This document shows positions 1-7,603 of a stretch of DNA of 43,628 nucleotides, piece by piece. The translations under genes and the position numbers were made by a program. The DNA is from Acidobacteriota bacterium. Its GTDB lineage: Bacteria > Acidobacteriota > Blastocatellia > Pyrinomonadales > Pyrinomonadaceae. How positions within the stretch are numbered: the first letter of the stretch is position 1; each line of letters begins with the position of its first letter. The notes under the pieces are model-generated. The model was not told where the DNA came from. It did not search any database and worked only from the letters and a program-made list of their open reading frames with translations. Where the stretch lies: positions 1 to 43,628 of the forward strand of contig JAFAVK010000049.1 of NCBI GenBank assembly GCA_019242475.1, given 5' to 3'.

Positions 1-579
1 CGAGTTGTAGTGGATGGCGTTGGCGATCAGCTCCTTGCCCGTGCCCGACTCGCCGACGATGAGGACGTTGGCGTCCGACTTCGCCACCGACTCGATGGTC
101 TCGTAGATGGTCTGCATCTCCTTCGACGAGCCGATGATGTTGAAGTATTCGGTGCGCGTCGCCAGGCGCTGGCGCATCGTCGTCGTCTGCTCTAAAAGGT
201 CGCGCCGCTCCAATGCTTTCTCCACGAGCGGCAGCAGCACCTCGAAGTCGAAGGGCTTCTCTAAGAACCAGAACGCGCCGGCCTTCGTCGCCTCGACCGC
301 GCGCTCGACCGTGCCGTAGCCGGTCATGACGATGACCTCGGTCGTGGGGTGCGTGTCCTTGACGTGGCGGAGCACGTCCACGCCGTTCATGTCCTTGTCG
401 GGCAGTTGGAGGTCGCAGACGACGACGTGGTGCCCGCTCCCGTCGAACAGCTCGACGGCCTGCGCGCCGTTGCTGGCCGTGTCCACGGTGTAGCCCTCCT
501 CGACCAGGTTCTGCTTGAGCGAGTCGGCCATCATCGGCTCGTCGTCCACCACCAGGATGCGTACTTCCTTACGTTCCAC
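1..579 (-). CDS. NtrC-family sigma-54 response regulator, 3' part missing
   Basis: Two-component regulator of sigma-54 promoters; 193 N-terminal residues are visible and the gene runs off the left edge. Residues 1-120 form a receiver: acidic pocket VVDDE, phospho-acceptor Asp56 in VCDLQLP, conserved Thr in MTGYGT and Lys in EKPFD. The AAA+ domain follows, with the Walker A motif GESGTGKE near residue 175. The GAFTGA loop and Fis-type HTH would lie outside the window. The start is a GTG at 579, chosen because GGGGGAG sits about 6 bases upstream and the receiver begins directly after it. It lies 100 bases after the histidine kinase at 680-1321 on the same strand, so that kinase is its probable partner. 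The target genes cannot be told from here. Confidence 0.93.
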   Translation of the reverse strand, partial: MERKEVRILVVDDEPMMADSLKQNLVEEGYTVDTASNGAQAVELFDGSGHHVVVCDLQLPDKDMNGVDVLRHVKDTHPTTEVIVMTGYGTVERAVEATKAGAFWFLEKPFDFEVLLPLVEKALERRDLLEQTTTMRQRLATRTEYFNIIGSSKEMQTIYETIESVAKSDANVLIVGESGTGKELIANAIHYNS

Positions 580-606
580 TTCGTCTCCCCCTAATTGAAA
601 GGATGA

Positions 607-690
607 ATTCGGAACGTTGAACGTTGAACTGTCGGGAAGAGCTGTTTTCAGTTCAGAATTCAGCGTTCAAACTTCAGCATTACTTCAGCG
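607..690. repeat. Low-complexity TTCAG/GTTGAAC-rich spacer
   Basis: The spacer between the kinase and its regulator is built of degenerate short words such as GTTGAAC (twice in tandem near 617) and TTCAG (several times between 645 and 690). The last few codons of the kinase run into it. A related composition appears at 1936-2047. It looks like a degenerate microsatellite, not a protein site. Confidence 0.4.
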
Positions 691-1321
691 GCAGGCGCGC
701 GCGGATGCGCCCGCCCTCCTGCTTGACCTCGCCGCCGTGCGCGCGGACGATCTTCGCGGCCAAGGCCATCCGCAGGCCCGCCGCGCCGGCCAGACTCCGG
801 AAAGGGTCTTCGCCGTCCGCGTCCGCCGCGGCGCCCTGCCACTCGACCAGGGCACCCGAGCCGTCGCCGCTCAGCCTGACCCGCCGCACGCCGCCGTCCG
901 GCGCCGCCCCGCTTTCGCCCGAGGCTCCCGCGGTGATATTCTTCAACGCCTCAGCCAGCAGTACAGGGTCGAAGTCGCCTTCGAACGGGCCGCCGTCGGT
1001 CTCGACGTGCGCCCCTTCGGCGGAGTCCTGTAGGAGGCGGGCCAAATCCGTCCCCGGCTGCCGCCGCAGTTCCAGCGCGCGCCCGAAGCGGACGAGCACG
1101 TTCATGTCGGCGGCCGCGCGTTCGAGACCCGAGATCAGTTTGCCGAGGGTCTCAAGCTCGTCGCCCGGCCGCTCGGCCTTCTCCATGCGCTTGCGCAGGA
1201 ACGTGGCATAGAGTTTGAGACCGTTCAACTGATTTTTGAGGTCGTGCACGATCTGCACGGACGCACTCCCGAGGTCGCGCAGCGTCTCAGCGTCTTGTAA
1301 CTCGGTTTTTAAAGGCTTCAT
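680..1321 (-). CDS. Short sensorless histidine kinase
   Basis: A 213-residue cytosolic protein with no transmembrane or sensor domain. Residues 15-80 resemble a dimerisation/phospho-acceptor domain, with His26 in VHDLKNQLNG, a form seen in PrsK-like kinases. A degenerate ATPase domain follows: an N-box-like EALKNIT with Asn128, then GAAGLRMALAAKIVRAHGG in the place of the G2 box. The usual DxGxG box is not clear, so ATP binding may be weak or the protein may act as a phosphotransferase or phosphatase. It is the first gene of a minus-strand pair with the sigma-54 regulator at 1-579, its likely partner. The divergent spacer to the response regulator at 1536 carries two dyads. Confidence 0.8.
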   Translation of the reverse strand: MKPLKTELQDAETLRDLGSASVQIVHDLKNQLNGLKLYATFLRKRMEKAERPGDELETLGKLISGLERAAADMNVLVRFGRALELRRQPGTDLARLLQDSAEGAHVETDGGPFEGDFDPVLLAEALKNITAGASGESGAAPDGGVRRVRLSGDGSGALVEWQGAAADADGEDPFRSLAGAAGLRMALAAKIVRAHGGEVKQEGGRIRARLPLK

Positions 1322-1333
1322 GCCGCCAATTCG

Positions 1334-1369
1334 GCCTTCCGCCGGGAAGAGACAGGCGGGACGGAAGGC
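1334..1369. promoter_or_regulatory. 8-bp inverted repeat in divergent spacer
   Basis: GCCTTCCG at 1334-1341 is mirrored by CGGAAGGC at 1362-1369, 20 bases apart. It lies just upstream of the minus-strand kinase start and could be an operator or a hairpin in the kinase leader. No protein can be assigned. Confidence 0.3.
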
Positions 1370-1378
1370 GTCGGGTAC

Positions 1379-1408
1379 ACTTGGGTCATGTACTAATTAA
1401 ACCCAAGT
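1379..1408. promoter_or_regulatory. Dyad ACTTGGGT-N14-ACCCAAGT, putative operator
   Basis: Perfect 8-bp arms at 1379-1386 and 1401-1408 flank an AT-rich centre in the only AT-rich stretch between two divergent signalling genes. Spacing and position suit a dimeric regulator binding over divergent promoters. The function is inferred from position alone. Confidence 0.4.
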
Positions 1409-1535
1409 CCTGTTGTTTTTTGTGTCGCGTTTCGATGCGCATCTTAACAAAAAAATTGAGTGTTTGCTAGTCGTACGTGGGGTGAGGGAGATGGGTGTTC
1501 TAACGGTGGACGGCGGTCAGGAGGCACAAGGCAGC

Positions 1536-1922
1536 ATGGATGAGTCAGGGGACGCGCGCCCCGTCGTTCTCGTAGTCGAGGATTTCGAGGATAATCGCTT
1601 TATGATGAGGCGTTTATTGGAGATGAGTGGCTACCGCGTGGTCGAGGCCGTCAACGGCAACCAGGCCGTCGAGCGGGCGGCCAGCGAGCGGCCCGACATT
1701 ATCCTGATGGACTTGAGCCTGCCGCAGCTTGACGGGCTGGCCGCCACCCGCCGCATACGCGCGCAGGAGGACTCGCGCCGCGTGCCCATCATCGCCGTCT
1801 CCGCCCACGACTCGGCCGACTTCCACGCCGAGGCGCTGGCCGCCGGCTGCAACGAGTACGTCACCAAGCCCATCGACTTTGACCAACTCGTCCAGCTCCT
1901 CGACCGCCTGACGGCGAAGTAG
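1536..1922 (+). CDS. Single-domain response regulator (CheY-like receiver)
   Basis: About 128 residues that form only a receiver domain: acidic patch VVEDFEDN, phospho-acceptor Asp in LMDLSLPQLDG, Ser in AVSAHDS and Lys in VTKPIDF. With no output domain it would act by binding a partner, as in CheY or phosphorelay proteins. I chose ATG 1536, which has AGGAGG 11 bases upstream and begins just before the domain; ATG 1491 (15 residues longer) is possible. The frame is open back to 1413, but that stretch is AT-rich and does not look coding. It is followed by an RsbRD_N-like protein and a multi-PAS kinase, the latter a plausible phosphodonor. Confidence 0.88.
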   Translation: MDESGDARPVVLVVEDFEDNRFMMRRLLEMSGYRVVEAVNGNQAVERAASERPDIILMDLSLPQLDGLAATRRIRAQEDSRRVPIIAVSAHDSADFHAEALAAGCNEYVTKPIDFDQLVQLLDRLTAK

Positions 1923-1935
1923 CCGAAGGCGTCTG

Positions 1936-2047
1936 GAAAGTTCAAGTTCTACTTCAGGCGGACGCTTCGTGAACACGAAAGTCGAACGCTTAAAACTAAA
2001 TTCGGACATTCAAAAGCGGCAGATTTTAAGCTGAAAGCCGGCCGCAG
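1936..2047. repeat. Degenerate GCTGAA/TTCAAG-type spacer
   Basis: The spacer between the response regulator and the next gene has scattered words (GTTCAAG, TTCAGG, GCTGAAA, GCTGAACG) like those in the 607-690 spacer. It is AT-richer than the surrounding genes. No clear promoter hexamers were found. Confidence 0.3.
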
Positions 2048-2048
2048 A

Positions 2049-2564
2049 ATGCTGAACGCTTCATACATGCCCCGGCGGTTCTCTTCTCTCTTCCGTCAAC
2101 ATCTCGACCCCTTCACGCGCGCGTGGGCCGACGAGGTCTACGCCGACCGGCGCACGGACTTAGCCACCCTGCTCACTTTCCGCGAGCTTGTCGAGCACGT
2201 CGAGGACGTGCTGGAAGAGCTGGGCTGGCTGCTCGACGAGCGCGCGGACGCCGAGGAGATTTGCGAGGGGGCGCGGCGCCTGCGCGGCTACGCGCGCGTG
2301 CGTTTCCAGCAGGGCGTGCTGCTCGACGAAGTGGCACGCGAGTTGATGCTTTTAAGGGCTACTTTGTGCGAGTTTCTTTGGCAGGAGGCGCGCGGGCCGG
2401 CTGACGAGGACGCGCGCGTGTTGCGCGAGGCGCTCCGCTGCGCCGAGCTTTTCTTCGACGAGCTGGTCACGGAGGCCATCCTCGTCTACGCGTCGAGCCT
2501 GCGCCCCGTCGTCCCGACACGCGGGTCGGTCTGGCCGCCGCCGCGCAGGCGCCGCCAGCCTTGA
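2049..2564 (+). CDS. RsbRD_N-like sensory domain protein
   Basis: 171 residues, all helical in character, resembling the RsbRD-like N-terminal sensory domain (PF14361) found before STAS domains or histidine kinases. Seen: the HLDPFTRAWADEVYADRR start, RELVEHVEDVLEELGWLL, then the RRLRGYARVRFQQGVLLDEV helix and a LLRATLCEFLWQEA helix. Here it stands alone. Its stop lies 16 bases before the HAMP-PAS kinase, so the two are probably cotranscribed and the protein may be a separate sensory subunit. The start at 2049 has no obvious ribosome site; ATG 2067 is an alternative. The last 20 residues are Pro/Arg-rich and probably disordered. Confidence 0.75.
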   Translation: MLNASYMPRRFSSLFRQHLDPFTRAWADEVYADRRTDLATLLTFRELVEHVEDVLEELGWLLDERADAEEICEGARRLRGYARVRFQQGVLLDEVARELMLLRATLCEFLWQEARGPADEDARVLREALRCAELFFDELVTEAILVYASSLRPVVPTRGSVWPPPRRRRQP

Positions 2565-2580
2565 ATCTTCGTGCGGGAAG

Positions 2581-4977
2581 GTGAAAAGGACTTTGACGTT
2601 TAAGAGGCGGCAGGGCGCTCTCGACATCCGAACCAAGCTCCTCCTCATGCTGGCGGCGCTCTCACTACCCCTGCTCATCGTCGGGCTCTATCAACTCTAC
2701 AGCTACCGCGCCTCGCTCAACGACCAGTCGGCGGCCGTCGCGCGCGCCGAGGCGGACGCCGCGGCCGGCGCCCTCGAATCCTGGATCGAGTCGCACCCCG
2801 CCCAGGCCGCAGACCCTTCGGCGCTCACGGCCTCCGACTCGCGCGAGCTGTTCACGCGTTTGACGCGGCGCGCGCGGCTGGGCACGCAGGCGGCCGTCGC
2901 CGTCTACGACGCGCAGGGCCGCGCCGTGTCTCTGCGGGCGGGGGCGCCGCCTCCCGTGCCGACGGAGTTGCCGGCGCACGTGCGGGCGGAGCGTTGGAGC
3001 GACGGCGTCAACCGCGTCACGTTCGTCACGCGCACGCAGCCGACGGGTTGGAGCGTGGCGGCGGGCGTGCCCGCGCCGGAGGGGACGCCGGGCGGCGGCT
3101 CGCTGATTCTGCTGGCCGTGGCCTGGGTCATCACGCTCGCGGCCTCGTGCCTGTTGGCCGTGTGGGCGGTCGGGCGGTTCACGCGCCCCATCACGAGGCT
3201 GGTCGATTCGGCCACGGCGATTGGCGAAGGGCGTTTGGGCGAGCGCGCGCGCGTCGAGACCGATGACGAGGTCGGCACACTCGCGGAGAGCTTCAACGCG
3301 ATGGCCGGGAGCCTTGAGGCGAAGTTCGAGGCCGTCGAGCGGCAGAGCGCCTTCATCGGCGAGGTGCTCGACAGTCTGCCGATAGGCGTCGCCGTGCTCG
3401 ACGCGAAGCTCTACGTGCGGAAGGTCAACGCGGCGTTCGCGCAGATGACGGGGCGCGCGGCGGGGGAGTTGACGGGGCACGGACTCTACGAAGCGGCGGC
3501 GGGGCTCTCGGGCCTAAGCGACGTGGTCGAGGACGTGCGTCGCACGCGCCGCGCGTTCGTCAACTACGGCCTGGCGCTCAGGCTCGCGCCCGCGAATGAT
3601 GAGAACGTTGCGGTCGGGAATGGCGGGGCCGAAAGTTCCGACGCGCAGAAGTTTTGGGACGTGACCGTCTGGCCGGTGACGGAACAAACGGAGGGGCGCG
3701 GCGATCTAATCCTCATCCTGTCGGAGGTGTCGAAGCGCGTGCGCGCCGAGCGCCTGGCGACCGCGGCCTTCGCCGCCGAGAAGGCGCGCGCGGCGGAGCT
3801 GGCGAGCGTCATCAACCAGATGGACGAGGGCGTCGTCATTGTGGACTCCGCGGGTCGCTACCGTCTGAACACTTCGGCCGCGCGCGTCCTCGGCAGGGGC
3901 GAGGGCGAGTTCGCGGGCGGGGTCAAGGCGCTGATCGTGGACATGACTCTGCGCGACGCGGAGGGGCGCGTGCTCGCGCCCGAGGAGACGCCCCTGTGCC
4001 GCGCGCTCGACGGCGGCGAGCACGTCCCGGCCGGGCAGTACAGGATCGTGAGGCGCGACGGCGAGGAGCGCGTGCTCTCGGTGAGCGCGACGCCCCTGCG
4101 CGGCGAGGGCGGGCGCGCCGAGGGCGTCGTCGCCGTCTTCCGAGACATCACGGGCGACGTGCGCAAGCACGAGGAGCTGTCGGCCGCCTACGACCGCCTG
4201 CGCGAGCACGACCGCCTGAAGTCGGCCTTCGTCGCCAACATGAGCCACGAGCTGCGGACGCCTCTGAACGTCATCATCGGCCTCTGCCAGTTGCTCGCGC
4301 GCGACCCGGGCCAGCCGCTCGCGCCGCTCCAGGCCGACGCCGTCGGGCGCATGGAGCGCAACGGGCGCGCGCTGCTTGAGATGGTCAACGACATGCTCGA
4401 CTACTCGCGCCTTGAGTCCGGGCGTTCGGCGCTGTACCTCGAACGCATCGCGCCGCGCGAGGTCATCGAGTCGGTCGCGCGCGGGTTCCAGGCGGAGGCG
4501 CGCGAGAAGAAGATAGACCTGCGGGTCGAGGTCTCGAACGAGGTCGGCGAGGTGAGCACCGACCGCAGGAAGTTGACGCAGGTCGTGTCGTGCCTCGTCT
4601 CGAACGCCTTGAAGTTCACGTCGGCCGGGAGCGTGGCGGTGAGCGCGGGCGCCGCCGGGCCAGACCGGTGGTATATTGAAGTCACCGACACGGGCATCGG
4701 GATTTCGAGCGACGCGCTGGCCTACATCTTCGACGGCTTCCGGCAGGTTGACGACCGGCTGACGCGTTCGTATAACGGCGTCGGGTTGGGCCTGGCGATC
4801 ACGCGCCGCATCGTCGAGCTGCTCGGCGGCGAGATCAACGTCGAGAGCCGGCAGAACGAGGGCAGCCGCTTCCGCATCACCTGGCCGCGCGAGGCGCACC
4901 CGCGCACCGGCACCGGCTCGCTCGTCGCGCCGCGCGCGCAGGCCGAAGAGCCGCCGCGCCGCCTGCGTGCCGTTTGA
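2581..4977 (+). CDS. Membrane sensor histidine kinase (HAMP, two PAS)
   Basis: 798 residues from a GTG start. Order: TM1 about 17-40, a ~130-residue extracytoplasmic sensor region, TM2 about 174-198, HAMP about 199-252, PAS about 255-390, a second PAS about 405-530, then HisKA with His556 in the SHELRTPLN box. The HATPase_c domain has N-box Asn675, G1 box DTGIGIS near 703 and G2 box GVGLGLA. All catalytic motifs are intact, so it should autophosphorylate. The sensor region is too divergent to name a ligand. It follows the RsbRD_N-like protein closely and lies about 660 bases after the single-domain response regulator, a likely phosphate acceptor. The membrane-anchored gene at 4991 starts 13 bases after it. 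Confidence 0.92.
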   Translation: MKRTLTFKRRQGALDIRTKLLLMLAALSLPLLIVGLYQLYSYRASLNDQSAAVARAEADAAAGALESWIESHPAQAADPSALTASDSRELFTRLTRRARLGTQAAVAVYDAQGRAVSLRAGAPPPVPTELPAHVRAERWSDGVNRVTFVTRTQPTGWSVAAGVPAPEGTPGGGSLILLAVAWVITLAASCLLAVWAVGRFTRPITRLVDSATAIGEGRLGERARVETDDEVGTLAESFNAMAGSLEAKFEAVERQSAFIGEVLDSLPIGVAVLDAKLYVRKVNAAFAQMTGRAAGELTGHGLYEAAAGLSGLSDVVEDVRRTRRAFVNYGLALRLAPANDENVAVGNGGAESSDAQKFWDVTVWPVTEQTEGRGDLILILSEVSKRVRAERLATAAFAAEKARAAELASVINQMDEGVVIVDSAGRYRLNTSAARVLGRGEGEFAGGVKALIVDMTLRDAEGRVLAPEETPLCRALDGGEHVPAGQYRIVRRDGEERVLSVSATPLRGEGGRAEGVVAVFRDITGDVRKHEELSAAYDRLREHDRLKSAFVANMSHELRTPLNVIIGLCQLLARDPGQPLAPLQADAVGRMERNGRALLEMVNDMLDYSRLESGRSALYLERIAPREVIESVARGFQAEAREKKIDLRVEVSNEVGEVSTDRRKLTQVVSCLVSNALKFTSAGSVAVSAGAAGPDRWYIEVTDTGIGISSDALAYIFDGFRQVDDRLTRSYNGVGLGLAITRRIVELLGGEINVESRQNEGSRFRITWPREAHPRTGTGSLVAPRAQAEEPPRRLRAV

Positions 4978-4990
4978 AGGTGGGATTCAC

Positions 4991-5539
4991 ATGGACGAAC
5001 GGGATAAACCAATTGTGACCGCGCCGGTCGAGGCGCCGAGTCCGGTGCCGATGGCTAGCTTCGGCGAGAGGCGGGTGGAGCGCGACAAGTCTCACCTCGT
5101 CATCTACGCGGGCGTGGCCGTGCTCGCGGTGATACTCATCGGCGGGCTCGCGTACCTGGCGACGCGGCCGACGCAGAAGCCGGGCGAGGAGAAGCTCGCG
5201 AACGCTATCCGCCCCGGCGAGGCAGACTGGCCCGGCAACAAGCTCGTCGTTGACTTCGACCCGGACGAGGACGCGACCATCGGCGTGAATGCGCTCGGCA
5301 ACTACGTCGTGACGATGAAGCCGACGGTGCGCAACTTCACGGGGCGCACGGTCAACGGCCTGGAGTTCCACGCCGCCGGGCTCGACCTCAAGGGGAACGT
5401 CATCCGCGAGCGCACCTACGTCAACGAGGGCGAGATCGAGACGAACAAGACCGCCTCGCCGGCCATCAGCCTCAACTTCCCCCCGGATAACCGCCCCGCG
5501 CAGTTGAAGCTCGAACTGACGGGCGTGAGATTTAAATAG
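4991..5539 (+). CDS. Membrane-anchored protein of unknown function
   Basis: 182 residues. An N-terminal cytoplasmic segment of about 35 residues leads into one hydrophobic helix (LVIYAGVAVLAVILIGGLAYL), then about 120 residues outside the membrane. The outer part is beta-rich (YVVTMKPTVRNFTGRTVNG, LDLKGNVI, LELTGVRFK) and resembles small Ig-like folds such as FxLYD or DUF3426 domains, without enough signature to name one. ATG 4991 is preferred over an in-frame ATG at 4967, because the longer form overlaps the kinase end and 4991 has AGGTGGG upstream. The stop is doubled (TAGTAG) and lies in the left arm of the inverted repeat at 5538-5692. Confidence 0.8.
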   Translation: MDERDKPIVTAPVEAPSPVPMASFGERRVERDKSHLVIYAGVAVLAVILIGGLAYLATRPTQKPGEEKLANAIRPGEADWPGNKLVVDFDPDEDATIGVNALGNYVVTMKPTVRNFTGRTVNGLEFHAAGLDLKGNVIRERTYVNEGEIETNKTASPAISLNFPPDNRPAQLKLELTGVRFK

Positions 5540-5692
5540 TAGGCAGTAGGCAGATGGCAGTAGGCAGTTAAATACAAAGCCAAACGGAGCGCATAGCACA
5601 AGGCAGCCGAGTCTCATCAGACCGGCTGCCTCTTTTTATATCGAGCTTCGTTCTTGTCTTAACTGCCTACTGCCATCTGCCTACTGCCTACT
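5538..5692. repeat. 34-bp perfect inverted repeat of heptamer units around a terminator
   Basis: Arms 5538-5571 and 5659-5692 are exact reverse complements. Each is built of GTAGGCA-type heptamers (AGTAGGCAGTAGGCAG then ATGGCAGTAGGCAGT). The core of 87 bases holds the terminator at 5601-5636. The stop codons of both convergent genes (TAG at 5537-5539 on plus, TAG at 5690-5688 on minus) lie at the outer edges of the arms. There is no open frame inside and no flanking target duplication, so it is more like a REP/STRR-type intergenic element than an insertion sequence. Confidence 0.85.
5601..5636 (+). terminator. Rho-independent terminator
   Basis: AGGCAGCCG-a-GTCT pairs with AGAC-CGGCTGCCT around a CATC loop (5601-5631), followed by CTTTTT. 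It terminates the plus-strand signalling operon. On the minus strand it has no T-run, so it acts mainly in the plus direction. Confidence 0.8.
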
Positions 5693-6620
5693 GTTCGCTC
5701 ACGAACAACTCCTCCAAAGGATTACCCACCGGCTGGACGGCGACGAGGCGTGCGCCGGCGGCGCGGACGGCGCGGAGCACCTCGTCAACTTCGGCCTCCG
5801 TCGGCACCTCGACGCGGGCGCCGCCGGGCGTCGTCGTGAGACGTGCGGAGTCGAGCGGCGCGAGCGCGGCTTCGAGGCGGGTCGAGTCTTCCAGGGAGAC
5901 GACGACCTCCATCGGCCTGGCGCCGCCCGCGCCGCGCAGCTCTTCGAGACGGCCGATGTGGGCGAGCCGGCCTTTGCGCAGCACGGCCGCGCGGTCGCAG
6001 AGCACCTCCACGTCGGAGAGGATGTGCGAGCACAGGAAGACGGTCGTGCCCGTCGTGCGCAAAGAGGCGATGAGGTCGCGCACCTCGCGGCGGCCGACGG
6101 GGTCGAGCCCCGACATCGGCTCGTCGAGGAAGACGACCGCCGGGTCGTTGACGAGCGCCTGCGCGAGCCCGACGCGCTGGAGCATCCCCTTGGAGAACTT
6201 GCGGAGCTGCTTGTCCCAGGACTTCTCGTCCAGGCGCACGCGCGCGAGCAGGTCTGAGGCGCGGCGCCTGCGCTCGGCCGAGCCGTAGCCGAACAGCTCG
6301 GCGCAGTATTCCACAAGCTCGCGCGCCGTCAGGTAGTCGTAAAAGTAAGGGTGCTCGGGCAGGTAGCCGATGTCGGCGTGCATCGCGGTGTCGCCGATGT
6401 CGCGGCCGAGGACGCGCGCGTCGCCCGAAGTGGGATACATCAGGCGCATGAGGAGCTTCAGGGTCGTCGTCTTGCCCGCGCCGTTGGCGCCGAGGAAGCC
6501 GAAGATTTCCCCGCGCGCGACCGTGAGCGAGAGCCCGTCGAGCGCCCGCACCTTGCGCTTGCGCAGGAAGCCGACCTCGTAGTCCTTCGTCAGTTTGTCG
6601 ATTTCGACAGCCGGTGTCAT
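5688..6620 (-). CDS. ABC transporter ATP-binding protein (ABC-2 type)
   Basis: 310 residues, the ATPase subunit of an ABC-2 exporter. Seen: Walker A GANGAGKTT (Lys50), a Q-loop region of the GYLPEHP type usual in this class, signature FSKGMLQR near 142, Walker B VVFLDEP with catalytic Glu167, and switch His199 in LCSHI. The ~90-residue C-terminal extension ends in GNPLEELFVSE, as in NatA/CcmA-like ATPases. ATG 6620 is preferred over the longer frame to 6686, because the longer form overlaps the upstream TPR gene and the domain begins right after 6620. It is the last gene of the permease-TPR-ATPase operon. The substrate is unknown. Confidence 0.92.
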   Translation of the reverse strand: MTPAVEIDKLTKDYEVGFLRKRKVRALDGLSLTVARGEIFGFLGANGAGKTTTLKLLMRLMYPTSGDARVLGRDIGDTAMHADIGYLPEHPYFYDYLTARELVEYCAELFGYGSAERRRRASDLLARVRLDEKSWDKQLRKFSKGMLQRVGLAQALVNDPAVVFLDEPMSGLDPVGRREVRDLIASLRTTGTTVFLCSHILSDVEVLCDRAAVLRKGRLAHIGRLEELRGAGGARPMEVVVSLEDSTRLEAALAPLDSARLTTTPGGARVEVPTEAEVDEVLRAVRAAGARLVAVQPVGNPLEELFVSEQ

Positions 6621-6640
6621 CGCTTCAGAGTCCTCACACG

Positions 6641-7603
6641 CTACTTCTCGGGAATCTTCGAGCCCTCGCCCAAATTCACTTCGCACGTCGCCGCGTCAAG
6701 CACGTAGGGCACGCCCGAAGGGTCGAGCGGCGCGCCCGCGGCCGACAGCCTCAACTTTGAGTTACGGAGCAGCGGCGCGACCTCCCGCCAGTCGGCGGGG
6801 CAGCGCCCGGCGCGCGCGCGGAAGTCGGAGAGGGCCTGCCGGATTCGTTCGCGCTCTTCGAGCGATTCGAGCTGCGCCAGCCGCGTGACGGCGAGCGTCC
6901 TGACCTGCTCGTCCGCGGCGCCCTCGTACATCCGCCGGTACATCTCGCGCGCGACGGCGCGGCTCCCGCCCTGCTCGCTCATCCGCGCGGCCATGACGTG
7001 CATCCACTCGGGCGCGCCGGGCTGCCGCGCGCCGGCCTCGTACGCCTCGCTCGCCGCTTGGAAGCGGCCGGCCTGCCAGTGTATGTAGCCGAGGTGGTGG
7101 TAGAGCCGCCACTGCTCGGGGTTCTCCCGGATGCCGCGCTCGACGAGGCGGACGGCCGCGTCGCGGTCGATGGAGGGGAGGACGACCGCGCCGAACTCGT
7201 AGGCCGCCATGAACTGCGGGTCGAGCGCCGTGGTCTGTTCGAGCAGCGGGCCGAGGTTGCGTATGTTCAGGGCGCGCATGTCGTCGAGCGAGAAGTCGCC
7301 GCCGTAGGCGCCTACCTTGCGCCCAACGTACTGGAGCGAGCGGAGCCAGTACCAGTCGGCGGCCAGCCCGTTGAAGGCGAGGCTCATGCGCCGCGCCGTC
7401 TCCGGCTTCAGGTACAGCTCCTCGTAAGAGGCAAACGGGTCGTCCGCGGGGCGGCGCGCGTCGAGCCAGCGCGCGAGGCCGAAGGAGGCGGCGAGCCCGG
7501 CGGCGGCGACGAGTACCAGCAGAACGTCGCGCGCGCGCTCGCGGCGCGCGCTCGCGGCGCGCGACGACGTGAAGCTCTCGGCTGTCGCGCCGCTCGGACT
7601 CAT
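6641..7603 (-). CDS. Membrane-anchored TPR protein
   Basis: 320 residues. One N-terminal membrane helix (about 26-45, VLLVLVAAAGLAASFGL) is followed by helical repeats of TPR type, the clearest near 140-230 (AVRLVERGIRENPEQWRLYHHLGYIHWQAGRFQAASEAYEAG). The region LAFNGLAADWYWLRSLQYVG is a recognisable block of TPR proteins encoded with ABC-2 transporters. Its ATG overlaps the stop of the permease (ATGA at 7603-7600), so translation is coupled. The ATPase gene starts 20 bases after its end. It probably assembles with, or scaffolds, the exporter outside the membrane; that role is inferred from the operon. Confidence 0.82.
   Translation of the reverse strand: MSPSGATAESFTSSRAASARRERARDVLLVLVAAAGLAASFGLARWLDARRPADDPFASYEELYLKPETARRMSLAFNGLAADWYWLRSLQYVGRKVGAYGGDFSLDDMRALNIRNLGPLLEQTTALDPQFMAAYEFGAVVLPSIDRDAAVRLVERGIRENPEQWRLYHHLGYIHWQAGRFQAASEAYEAGARQPGAPEWMHVMAARMSEQGGSRAVAREMYRRMYEGAADEQVRTLAVTRLAQLESLEERERIRQALSDFRARAGRCPADWREVAPLLRNSKLRLSAAGAPLDPSGVPYVLDAATCEVNLGEGSKIPEK

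Noticed and set aside
1413..1535. N-terminal extension of the single-domain response regulator
   Set aside because: Open frame but AT-rich, no homology to receivers and no ribosome site; a start at 1536 or 1491 fits better.
5538..5692. Insertion sequence or MITE
   Set aside because: No open frame inside, no target-site duplication, and the arms are built of heptamer units; better seen as an intergenic repeat element.
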